Notes under the pieces: model-generated | Seen by the model: the letters and a program-made list of their open reading frames with translations, nothing else | Told to the model about the DNA's origin: nothing | The model's database searches: none | In this document: positions 27,463 through 34,339 of the stretch, one piece after another | Layout: every line of letters begins with the position of its first letter | How positions within the stretch are numbered: position 1 is the first letter of the stretch | DNA from: Allotamlana fucoidanivorans | GTDB lineage: Bacteria; Bacteroidota; Bacteroidia; Flavobacteriales; Flavobacteriaceae | Reading direction: 5' to 3' | DNA: 64,000 nt | NCBI RefSeq assembly: GCF_045788535.1 | Contig: NZ_CP074074.1 | Location: forward strand, 1,302,001 to 1,366,000 | Position numbers and translations under genes: made by a program

Positions 27463-27536
27463 TCCTCTTTAGCTCAGTTGGTTAGAGCATCTGACTGTTA
27501 ATCAGAGGGTCCTTGGTTCGAGCCCAAGAAGAGGAG
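27463..27536 (+). tRNA. tRNA-Asn (anticodon GTT)
   Basis: The cloverleaf folds fully: acceptor TCCTCTT with AAGAGGA, D stem GCTC/GAGC, anticodon stem TCTGA/TCAGA with GTT at 27497-27499, T stem CTTGG/CCAAG with loop TTCGAGC, and discriminator G at 27536. CCA is not encoded. It has its own promoter and terminator. Confidence 0.97.
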
Positions 27537-27582
27537 CTTAGCAAGCATAAGGCTTCACAGAAATGTGAGGCCTTTTTTTATG
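27531..27582 (+). repeat. Direct repeat copy 1: tRNA-Asn 3' end plus terminator
   Basis: This 52-base block (last 6 bases of tRNA-Asn and its terminator) matches 28452-28503 without gaps at 44 of 52 positions. The spacing is 921 bases and the beta-barrel gene lies between the copies. Confidence 0.7.
27551..27580 (+). terminator. Terminator of tRNA-Asn
   Basis: GGCTTCACA and TGTGAGGCC form a 9-bp stem with one G-T pair around a GAAA loop, followed by seven T residues. A diverged copy of this hairpin occurs at 28472-28501. Confidence 0.85.
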
Positions 27583-27724
27583 GACTTAACTAAGCTTTTA
27601 ACTTACCTGTATTTTACGGATCATGATCAATTGTTGTGTTTAGGCAAAAAAAGCATTCACCTACACTAATAAGTGGATGATGTTCTAGTTGCAATGATAA
27701 ATATAATCTTATCGATATAAGAAT

Positions 27725-27755
27725 AAAACCACCTAAGAAATTAGGTAGTTTTTTT
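27725..27755. terminator. Terminator-like hairpin before the beta-barrel gene
   Basis: ACCTAA (27731-27736) pairs with TTAGGT (27741-27746) around GAAA. The stem extends past one mismatch through AAAAC/GTTTT and is followed by T residues. No gene is seen between it and the tRNA terminator (27583-27724), so it may end an unrecognised short transcript or act as insulation. Confidence 0.55.
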
Positions 27756-27815
27756 GTGTTTAATACTTTCCATTTAAAGTTCCGTATCTTTAGAAAACTA
27801 ATCAATAATAATGTT

Positions 27816-28346
27816 ATGACAAAACTATTAATAATTGTGTTAGGTGTTTTTGGGATATTAAGCATAAATGCACAAGAGGAAGGAAAGTTTAGAGTAGGTT
27901 TAGATTTGGGGTATGTTTTTGAAAATGATGGCGGTGCACTTTTTTCAGTTGAGCCAAAATATAATATCACTGATAATTCAAATATTGGTTTAAGGCTTGG
28001 TTCGGCTGCTTCTCTAGGAATTAAAGATGCCGACTATAATATAAGTATATTAGGTACTTATGACTATTACTTTAGTAGTGAAAATTCTTCAACCTCACCA
28101 TTCTTAGGAATTGGTTTAGGCTATTTTGCTTTAAGTGATATAGGAGGTCCAGGGGGAGATGTTATTAATCTAGGAGAGCAATTCGGAGCCTTAGTTAGAG
28201 GAGGGGTTGAATTGGGTAAATTTAGAATGACTCTAGAATATAATATCCTACCTAAGTCAGATTTAGAGTTTGGGGAATCCATAAAAAATAGTTATTTAGG
28301 AGCCAGTATAGGCTTTTATGTTAGTGGTGGAAAATGGAAAAACTAA
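27816..28346 (+). CDS. Small outer-membrane beta-barrel protein (176 aa)
   Basis: A signal peptide ends at about residue 20 (VFGILSINAQ). The mature part shows alternating hydrophobic and Gly/aromatic strands (RVGLDLGYVF, FLGIGLGYFALSD, LGASIGFYVSG) typical of an eight-strand OmpX/OmpW-like barrel. No function can be assigned. ATG at 27816 is preferred because it begins the signal peptide and follows TATCTTTA at 27785-27792, a near -7 box. It lies between two copies of the tRNA-Asn 3' end and terminator. Confidence 0.75.
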   Translation: MTKLLIIVLGVFGILSINAQEEGKFRVGLDLGYVFENDGGALFSVEPKYNITDNSNIGLRLGSAASLGIKDADYNISILGTYDYYFSSENSSTSPFLGIGLGYFALSDIGGPGGDVINLGEQFGALVRGGVELGKFRMTLEYNILPKSDLEFGESIKNSYLGASIGFYVSGGKWKN

Positions 28347-28451
28347 TATCATATTAAACGTTTTTTTATTGTCAATAAATATATCCCTATTAAATAATGA
28401 AGTAAACTTCAGCAAATTATCATTACATTGATTCGATAAAACAATATCTGT

Positions 28452-28503
28452 GAGGAGCTAAGCAAAATCAAGACTTCACAGTAATGTGAGGTCTTTTTTT
28501 ATG
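28452..28503 (+). repeat. Direct repeat copy 2: diverged tRNA-Asn 3' end plus terminator
   Basis: It starts GAGGAGCTAAGCAA, like the tRNA 3' boundary, and continues into a hairpin at 28472-28492 with a T run. Two differences within the stem (G to A on one side, C to T on the other) are compensatory, so the hairpin has been kept. It now serves as terminator for the beta-barrel gene. The upstream part of the tRNA is not recognisable. Confidence 0.65.
28472..28501 (+). terminator. Terminator downstream of the beta-barrel gene
   Basis: GACTTCACA pairs with TGTGAGGTC around GTAA with one wobble pair, followed by seven T residues. Homologous to the tRNA-Asn terminator. Confidence 0.8.
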
Positions 28504-28530
28504 CTTATAAAACACCCCATTTGTTTTTTG

Positions 28531-28538
28531 TATCTTTA
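28531..28538 (+). promoter_or_regulatory. Probable -7 box of the Crp-family gene
   Basis: TATCTTTA is one base from TAnnTTTG and lies 31 bases before the ATG at 28569. The same sequence precedes the beta-barrel gene. Confidence 0.4.
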
Positions 28539-28568
28539 AAAGAATTAATTCCTTAAATGTATTAATTG

Positions 28569-29159
28569 ATGGAGCAAAGGTATGTTCATATGTTAAATCT
28601 GGTCAATCGTATTTCCAAATTAGACGCCCTTGAAGAGCAATTAATCATGAATAGCTTTAAACCTTTTAACCTTGTAAAGGGAGCCTGTTTTTTAGAGTCA
28701 GGCAAAATTAATAGACATGTTGCTTTTCTTCATAGCGGTTTGGTTAGGTATTTTGTTTATAATGATGGTGATGAAGCGACCTTTGAATTTACTAAAGAAG
28801 GAGAGTTTATAGCCGATTACCAAAGCTTCAATAATAAGACACCTTCACTACAAAATATTCAAGCTATAGAGGATTGTGAAATGTTAATAATTAACTATTC
28901 CGATCTGCAAAACATATTTAAAAAAGTGTCAAATGGAAATTTAATAGGACGTATTATTATTGAACATCGTTTTGAAGTTATGGTGCGTCAGTTACTCGCC
29001 ATTTATATGCAGGGGCATGTAGAACGCTATAAAAGTTTTATAGAGAACTATTCTAATCTTGCTCAAAGAATTCCACAGTATCATATAGCGTCTTATGTTG
29101 GAGTAAAACCACCCTCATTAAGTAGAATAAGACGAAAATTTGCTAATGACATTTCTTAA
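28569..29159 (+). CDS. Crp/Fnr-family regulator (196 aa)
   Basis: A cyclic-nucleotide-binding-like beta roll fills about residues 20-120 (FLESGKINRHVAFLHSGLVRYFV; DEATFEFTKEGEFIADYQSF). A C-terminal helix-turn-helix region ends in IPQYHIASYVGVKPPSLSRIRRKF. The canonical cAMP-contacting RxS segment is not obvious, so the ligand is unknown. ATG at 28569 is preferred over the TTG three bases upstream. The next two genes, a lipoprotein and a serine hydrolase, run in the same direction and may be targets. Confidence 0.88.
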   Translation: MEQRYVHMLNLVNRISKLDALEEQLIMNSFKPFNLVKGACFLESGKINRHVAFLHSGLVRYFVYNDGDEATFEFTKEGEFIADYQSFNNKTPSLQNIQAIEDCEMLIINYSDLQNIFKKVSNGNLIGRIIIEHRFEVMVRQLLAIYMQGHVERYKSFIENYSNLAQRIPQYHIASYVGVKPPSLSRIRRKFANDIS

Positions 29160-29232
29160 CTCAGGTTAATGAATCTTAGGTAACAGCTCATTAATTTTGA
29201 CTTAGAAGTTTGTTAAAAGAAATAGTTTGACC

Positions 29233-29814
29233 ATGAAAAAGATGCACGCAATTAAGTTTTCTAAGGTTTTTTTAAGCTTGATATTGCTAGTTTTTATCGG
29301 CTGTAAACAAATGAGTGACATTGAAATAGATCGTTCTGCCAGGCTAAATGGAGGGTTTGAACACATCCAAAATGATTTACCTGTGAATTGGCAAATGTAT
29401 ACGCCTCATACAGTTCCTAACTCTGATTTCAATATTGTGATAGATCAAGAAAATTTTATTGAGGGTAAAAAATCACTTAAGTTTGAAGTCAAACATTGTA
29501 AAAGTACTGGCGGATGGGGCTCTCCTGGGTTTACTAATCAGTTTCGCGAGGTAGGAAGTTTTAAAGGAGAAGCTAGTTATAGTATTAAGTTCTGGATTAT
29601 GAATCAAGGTACAAAATATAGAATTAAGGCAGGTGGTGTTAATGCCTTTGAAGGACATATGAAGGTTATATTGGAAGATAACGCAGACATACACCGGTGG
29701 AAAATGTTTGAGTTTATCATAGATGTTCCTAAAGACATGGAACTTAGATTAGAGTTGAATATTCTTGAACCAGGAACTTTCTGGATTGATAATGTCCAAA
29801 TACATAAAATATAA
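29233..29814 (+). CDS. Lipoprotein with carbohydrate-binding-like jelly roll (193 aa)
   Basis: A lipoprotein signal ends in VFIGC. The mature part reads like a CBM4/CenC-type beta-sandwich: LNGGFEHIQNDLPVNWQMY, ENFIEGKKSLKFEVKH, YSIKFWIMNQGTKYRIK and a final GTFWIDNVQIHKI. Such modules bind glycans or stabilise complexes, but here it stands alone. ATG at 29233 is preferred over an upstream TTG. It is followed after 40 bases by the serine hydrolase and is likely co-transcribed with it. Confidence 0.65.
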   Translation: MKKMHAIKFSKVFLSLILLVFIGCKQMSDIEIDRSARLNGGFEHIQNDLPVNWQMYTPHTVPNSDFNIVIDQENFIEGKKSLKFEVKHCKSTGGWGSPGFTNQFREVGSFKGEASYSIKFWIMNQGTKYRIKAGGVNAFEGHMKVILEDNADIHRWKMFEFIIDVPKDMELRLELNILEPGTFWIDNVQIHKI

Positions 29815-29854
29815 TAGCTGAACCCGTTTTGTGTTACTAAGCCGTATTGAAATG

Positions 29855-31072
29855 ATGAAACTAATCAAAAGAATAGGTAAAGGAATAATAGTTTTTTTAT
29901 TGTTAGGAAGCCTTATTATAGCATTTTTTTACAGGCAAGAAGCTTATCGTTTATACAAGGTAGTTACCTTTTTTGAACCAGAAAGCATATCGGAGAATTT
30001 TCGTGATATTGAGTCCATTTTCCCAATAAGATTAGTTCAAAAATCATCACAACCCTATGCCTTTCCTTATGCCAATAAAGCACATATTTTGCCTAAAAAT
30101 TTTAGTCATAATGATTCCGTTATAAACACACAATTTTATCTTGATTATACGCTTACAGATGCTTTATTGGTTATACAAAATGATTCTATTAAGCATGAAT
30201 ATTATAGCAATGGATTTCAACCAACAGATACCCATATTTCATTTTCCATGGCTAAATCTGTTATCTCTACACTCATAGGAATAGCTATTGAAGAGGGCTA
30301 TATTAAAAGTATAAAGAATACCGTTACCGAGTATCTTCCAGAGTTTGAAGGAACGGGGTATGATGGTGTTCAAATTAAAGACGTGTTGCAAATGTCATCA
30401 GGAGTGAAGTTTAATGAAGACTATAGTGACTTTTATTCAGATATTAATATTATGGGACGCTATTTTGCTATTGGAAAACCCATGAGAAAATTTGCTAAAA
30501 CCTTAATAAGAGAACGAGAACCTGGTACTTATAATCAATATGTAAGTATAGATACGCAAGTTCTTGGTATGATTTTGACTAAAGCAACAGGTATGTCAAT
30601 TTCCGAATATATGTATAAAAAATTGTGGGAACCTATTGGAGCGGAATTTGATGCTTTTTGGATTATTGATAATGAGGGGATGGAGTTTGCTTTAGGTGGC
30701 TTGAACTGTACTGCTAAAGACTATGCTAAAATGGGACAGTTATTTCTGAATTTAGGCCATTGGAAGGGTAAACAATTAGTGCCTAGCGAATGGGTAAAGG
30801 CGTCCATTACACCAGATGCGCCACATTTAATGCCAGGCAAGCGCACTAATGCTAAATTGAAAGAGGGTTATGGGTATCAATGGTGGATTCCATTAGGTGC
30901 TCTTGATGAGTTTTATGCTCAAGGTATTTATACACAATTTATATATGTAGACCCAGATAAAGATATGGTTATTGTTAAACTATCTTCAAATTATCATTTT
31001 AAAACAGATACAACCCACTTTTTTCGAGATCATGAACTAACTTTATATAGAACTATTGCTGAATCTTTATAA
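29855..31072 (+). CDS. Membrane-anchored serine hydrolase of the class C beta-lactamase fold (405 aa)
   Basis: An N-terminal helix (LIKRIGKGIIVFLLLGSLIIAFF) anchors it to the inner membrane with the enzyme in the periplasm. The nucleophile motif SMAK (Ser131, Lys134 from this start) and a Tyr-Val-Ser second motif in YNQYVSIDTQ match the Pfam beta-lactamase (PBP4*/EstB) family. The third KTG-like motif is replaced by something near QGIYTQFIYV. It is probably an esterase or peptidase rather than an antibiotic-resistance enzyme. Two adjacent ATG codons (29852, 29855) fit better than the GTG at 29831. Confidence 0.82.
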   Translation: MKLIKRIGKGIIVFLLLGSLIIAFFYRQEAYRLYKVVTFFEPESISENFRDIESIFPIRLVQKSSQPYAFPYANKAHILPKNFSHNDSVINTQFYLDYTLTDALLVIQNDSIKHEYYSNGFQPTDTHISFSMAKSVISTLIGIAIEEGYIKSIKNTVTEYLPEFEGTGYDGVQIKDVLQMSSGVKFNEDYSDFYSDINIMGRYFAIGKPMRKFAKTLIREREPGTYNQYVSIDTQVLGMILTKATGMSISEYMYKKLWEPIGAEFDAFWIIDNEGMEFALGGLNCTAKDYAKMGQLFLNLGHWKGKQLVPSEWVKASITPDAPHLMPGKRTNAKLKEGYGYQWWIPLGALDEFYAQGIYTQFIYVDPDKDMVIVKLSSNYHFKTDTTHFFRDHELTLYRTIAESL

Positions 31073-31190
31073 AGTATTCTTATCATAAAGTGAAATCAAA
31101 TGTTAGCAGGTTTTCTAATTGGTTGAATGCGATATATTATTGTGTAACAGTTCTACAAACCTAAAACATCAGAACAATGAAAGGTCTTTT

Positions 31191-31394
31191 TTACCTTTTA
31201 AATAGTTTCCTAAGAAATAGAAACGTACTGAGTTTACTTCCAAGTTCAACACCTGTTTGTAGCCACTGTGGCAGTTTTACACTATCCTCATAGTCTTTTT
31301 TTAGATGCTTTAATTCTTCTAACGCAATTTTGCGTTCAAGATTGAGAATTTTTAAATCGCGCTCAACACTTTCAAGATTGTGATATATTTTCAT
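31191..31394 (-). CDS. Small helical DUF6327-like protein (67 aa)
   Basis: A basic helical protein (MKIYHNLESVERDLKILNLE start, LRKLFKR end) with a coiled-coil-like N-terminal half. It is the third gene of an operon with a holin-like protein and a YtxH protein, overlapping the holin-like gene by 23 bases. The trio is common in Flavobacteriia. The function is unknown, perhaps envelope stress. ATG at 31394 is preferred to the longer frame because it gives the typical length. Confidence 0.65.
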   Translation of the reverse strand: MKIYHNLESVERDLKILNLERKIALEELKHLKKDYEDSVKLPQWLQTGVELGSKLSTFLFLRKLFKR

Positions 31395-31743
31395 CGTTAC
31401 TAAAAAAGGGTTTGGATAGAGATTTAACAATACTATTGTTTATTCGTTTTCTTAACATATAAACAATCAAAGCAAACAAAAGGTATAAGAGTCCAATTAA
31501 GCTAAAACCTAAGGGATAACTCTCTAAAATCACGCTTAATTTAAAGGCTAAGGCCACGGTAAAAAAGCTTAAAGCTATTAAAATTAAGCTACCTATAGCA
31601 AGCACCTTTAAGAGCATACTTGCTGAAACAGATAGTTGTTGAAATAGTTTTAATTTATAATATGCATACGATTTATTTAAGAATCGTTCGCCAGTTTCAA
31701 CCGCTTTTTTATTCGTTTCTTTTACAGAATCAATAACGCTCAT
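31372..31743 (-). CDS. Phage-holin-superfamily-like membrane protein (123 aa)
   Basis: Two long membrane helices (about 44-70 and 75-93) lie between a basic helical N terminus and a polar tail, the layout of the holin superfamily III/YqjE-like proteins. No phage genes are nearby, so this is a chromosomal envelope protein rather than a lysis holin. It starts 13 bases after the YtxH gene. Confidence 0.75.
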   Translation of the reverse strand: MSVIDSVKETNKKAVETGERFLNKSYAYYKLKLFQQLSVSASMLLKVLAIGSLILIALSFFTVALAFKLSVILESYPLGFSLIGLLYLLFALIVYMLRKRINNSIVKSLSKPFFSNDENISQS

Positions 31744-31756
31744 TAAGCCGAAGGTT

Positions 31757-32107
31757 TTAAGAGTTTGTTTTATTTGAAGTCTCCTTTTGAAATTGTTTAT
31801 TTCGAGCCTTTAAAATAGCTAATTTTTGTTCTAAACTCGTAATAATATCATCAGCTTTGTAACTGGCATTGTTGAGTATAGATTCCAATTGACTATCTAA
31901 TGAGTCTTTCTTTTGCTTCGCTTGAGATGCTACCTTGTCCTTTACCTCATGGGCTTTTTCAGATAAGTCTGCTTTAGCAGACAAGGCTTCATCCACTAGT
32001 TTTTGTCTGGTGTTAATCCCTTTGTCTGGTGCAAATAATATACCTAGAGTTGCCCCTATAGCGCCTCCTGCCAATAAGCCTAATACTAGATTACTACTTT
32101 TACTCAT
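31757..32107 (-). CDS. YtxH-domain protein (116 aa)
   Basis: A short glycine-rich membrane helix (LVLGLLAGGAIGATLGILFAPDKG, residues 7-30) is followed by a long amphipathic, Lys/Ala/Asp-rich helix. This is the YtxH general-stress protein layout. First gene of a three-gene operon. Confidence 0.85.
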   Translation of the reverse strand: MSKSSNLVLGLLAGGAIGATLGILFAPDKGINTRQKLVDEALSAKADLSEKAHEVKDKVASQAKQKKDSLDSQLESILNNASYKADDIITSLEQKLAILKARNKQFQKETSNKTNS

Positions 32108-32236
32108 CTTGCTTTTTTTTAATTAATATTCCTTTTCCTTAAAATTAACTAAAATAATTGAGATGCCTAAAAAGAGTGATTTAAAAATTAAATCTTAAGT
32201 GCGTTTGTATTAATTGGTAACATCTTGAGCAAATAA

Positions 32237-32266
32237 AAAGGGAATGCAATCGCATTCCCTTTATTT
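32237..32266 (-). terminator. Terminator of atpD-atpC
   Basis: GGGAATGC (32240-32247) pairs with GCATTCCC (32252-32259) around AATC, extended by three A-T pairs. On the minus strand a T run follows. It lies 22 bases after the atpC stop. Confidence 0.88.
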
Positions 32267-32287
32267 ATAGTATATCTTAAAATGAGA

Positions 32288-32581
32288 TTAATCAGCCAAA
32301 ATAATAGCCTTATTATCTTTCATTTCTAAAGTTCCTGATTTAATATTTATAAGTAAGACTTTGTTGTCTACCATATGAGGTTTAACTTCAGGATGTAATT
32401 GGTCATAATCTAAATGGCTTTCAGTGTGTATTCTAATCTTAATAGTTCCTGCTACCAAGGTTGAAACAATTGGAGCGTGATTATTTAACATTTGAAACTC
32501 ACCATTTGCACCTGGTACAGCTACAGATTCTACCTTTGAATTAAATAATGTTGCTTCAGGGGATACAATTTCTAAATACAT
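32288..32581 (-). CDS. atpC: ATP synthase epsilon subunit, short form (97 aa)
   Basis: The F1 epsilon beta-sandwich is intact (MYLEIVSPEATLFNSKVESVAVPGANGEFQMLNNHAPIVS motif region). The protein ends after this domain: the two C-terminal helices of E. coli epsilon (139 aa), which inhibit ATPase, are absent. Short epsilon subunits occur in other Bacteroidota. It follows atpD after 82 bases holding an inverted repeat. Confidence 0.93.
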   Translation of the reverse strand: MYLEIVSPEATLFNSKVESVAVPGANGEFQMLNNHAPIVSTLVAGTIKIRIHTESHLDYDQLHPEVKPHMVDNKVLLINIKSGTLEMKDNKAIILAD

Positions 32582-32587
32582 ATGTTC

Positions 32588-32660
32588 TAATTATGAATTA
32601 TGAATTATGAATTCCGAATATATTATGTACTCATAATTCTTCATTCTTAATTCTGAATTA
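32588..32660. repeat. Imperfect inverted repeat with AATTATG tandem units between atpD and atpC
   Basis: Arms at 32588-32613 and 32635-32660 match as reverse complements at 21 of 26 positions, around a 21-base loop. The left arm is built of tandem AATTATG heptamers, the last decayed to AATTCCG. It can form a long AU-rich hairpin in the atpDC transcript. Confidence 0.6.
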
Positions 32661-32663
32661 AAA

Positions 32664-34172
32664 TTAAGCTTCAGCTAACATTTTATCACCAGCCTCAATA
32701 GCTTCTTCAATGGTTCCTTTAAGGTTGAATGCTGCTTCTGGTAAGTGATCTAACTCACCATCCATAATCATATTAAACCCTTTAATAGTTTCTTTAATAT
32801 CAACTAATACACCAGGAATACCAGTAAACTGCTCAGCTACGTGGAATGGTTGTGATAAGAAACGTTGTACACGTCTTGCTCTACCTACAGCTAATTTATC
32901 GTCTTCCGATAATTCCTCCATACCAAGGATCGCAATAATATCTTGTAATTCTTTGTAACGTTGTAATAACTCTTTAACGCGTTGGGCACAGTTGTAGTGA
33001 TCTGCTCCTAAAATGTCTGCTGTTAAAATTCTAGACGTAGAATCTAATGGGTCTACCGCAGGATAAATACCTAACTCAGCAATTTTACGAGATAATACTG
33101 TTGTTGCATCTAAGTGCGCGAACGTAGTTGCAGGCGCAGGGTCAGTTAAATCATCCGCCGGTACGTAAACCGCTTGTACAGAAGTAATAGATCCTTTTTT
33201 AGTTGAAGTAATACGCTCTTGCATAGCACCCATTTCTGTTGCTAATGTTGGTTGGTAACCTACCGCAGAAGGCATACGACCTAATAATGCAGATACCTCA
33301 GATCCAGCTTGTGTAAAACGGAAGATGTTATCTACGAAGAAAAGTACGTCTTTTCCTTGACCATCACCAGCGCCATCACGGAAATATTCAGCAATAGTTA
33401 AACCAGATAAAGCCACACGTGCACGAGCTCCTGGAGGCTCATTCATTTGTCCGAATACGAAAGTCGCTTTAGATTCTTTCATTTTAGATTTATCTACTTT
33501 CGATAAATCCCATCCACCTGCTTCCATAGAATGCATAAAGTCTTCACCATATCGGATAATACCAGACTCTAACATCTCTCTTAAAAGGTCATTTCCTTCA
33601 CGTGTTCTTTCTCCTACACCAGCAAATACTGATAAACCACCGTGACCTTTTGCAATATTGTTAATCAACTCCTGAATCAATACTGTTTTACCTACACCAG
33701 CACCACCAAATAAACCAATTTTACCACCTTTTGCATAAGGCTCAATAAGGTCAATTACTTTAATACCTGTAAATAAAACTTCAGTAGAAGTTGATAAATC
33801 TTCAAATTTAGGTGCTTGTCGGTGAATTGGTAATCCCGCATTTCCTGCTTTAGGTAAATCACCAAGACCATCAATAGCATCTCCAATTACATTAAATAAA
33901 CGTCCGTAAACATCATCACCAATTGGCATTTGGATAGGAGCACCAGTTGCAATAACTTCAGTTCCTCTACTTAAACCATCAGATGAATCCATAGCTATGG
34001 TACGAACGGTATCTTCACCAACGTGAGACTGTACCTCTAGTACTAATATAGAACCATCAGGTCTTTTTATTTCTAATGAATCGTAAATTTTTGGAAGCTC
34101 TGAACCTGCAGCGAATTCAACATCGATAACTGGTCCAACGATCTGTGCAACTTTTCCTGTAACTTTAGACAT
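32664..34172 (-). CDS. atpD: ATP synthase beta subunit (502 aa)
   Basis: The catalytic subunit of F1. Walker A GGAGVGKTV (about 158-166), ALSGLTIAEYFRD, DVLFFVDNIFRF as Walker B, and SALLGRMPSAVGYQPTLATEMG are all present. Full length. It is paired only with atpC, away from the atpBEFHAG cluster, as is usual in Bacteroidota. Its promoter is directly upstream. Confidence 0.98.
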   Translation of the reverse strand: MSKVTGKVAQIVGPVIDVEFAAGSELPKIYDSLEIKRPDGSILVLEVQSHVGEDTVRTIAMDSSDGLSRGTEVIATGAPIQMPIGDDVYGRLFNVIGDAIDGLGDLPKAGNAGLPIHRQAPKFEDLSTSTEVLFTGIKVIDLIEPYAKGGKIGLFGGAGVGKTVLIQELINNIAKGHGGLSVFAGVGERTREGNDLLREMLESGIIRYGEDFMHSMEAGGWDLSKVDKSKMKESKATFVFGQMNEPPGARARVALSGLTIAEYFRDGAGDGQGKDVLFFVDNIFRFTQAGSEVSALLGRMPSAVGYQPTLATEMGAMQERITSTKKGSITSVQAVYVPADDLTDPAPATTFAHLDATTVLSRKIAELGIYPAVDPLDSTSRILTADILGADHYNCAQRVKELLQRYKELQDIIAILGMEELSEDDKLAVGRARRVQRFLSQPFHVAEQFTGIPGVLVDIKETIKGFNMIMDGELDHLPEAAFNLKGTIEEAIEAGDKMLAEA

Positions 34173-34231
34173 TACTTATTTGTTTAATTTTATGCGACTT
34201 AATTGTGAAAACACTTTTTGTTTTCGCGCTG

Positions 34232-34239
34232 CAAAGATA
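34232..34239 (-). promoter_or_regulatory. -7 box of atpD
   Basis: CAAAGATA reads TATCTTTG on the minus strand, an exact TAnnTTTG, leaving a leader of roughly 50 bases before the ATG. Confidence 0.55.
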
Positions 34240-34288
34240 TATTTTTTAATTTAAAATGAAAGTGCTTTTTCTTGGCTTTTTTATAATA

Positions 34289-34319
34289 AAAAAACACCCT
34301 CATTTTGAAGGTGTTTTTT
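34289..34319 (-). terminator. Terminator of the TonB receptor-SGNH hydrolase operon
   Basis: AAAAAACACC (34289-34298) pairs with GGTGTTTTTT (34310-34319) around an 11-base loop, 20 bases after the SGNH stop. The A/T-rich arms on both sides make it usable in either direction. Confidence 0.8.
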
Positions 34320-34339
34320 GCAATTCTTTCATATTTAAA

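Noticed and set aside
28427..28451. Possible remnant of a tRNA T arm (ATTG, TTCGA, CAAT) before the second terminator copy
   Set aside because: The similarity is too short to separate from chance; only the 52-base repeat beginning at 28452 is supported.
29855..31072. Beta-lactamase resistance gene
   Set aside because: The fold family is shared with esterases and peptidases, a KTG motif is missing and the protein is membrane-anchored; resistance cannot be inferred.
31372..31743. Holin-like gene as a sign of prophage
   Set aside because: Its neighbours are YtxH and a DUF6327-like protein, a common chromosomal envelope operon; no phage structural, lysis or integrase genes are present.
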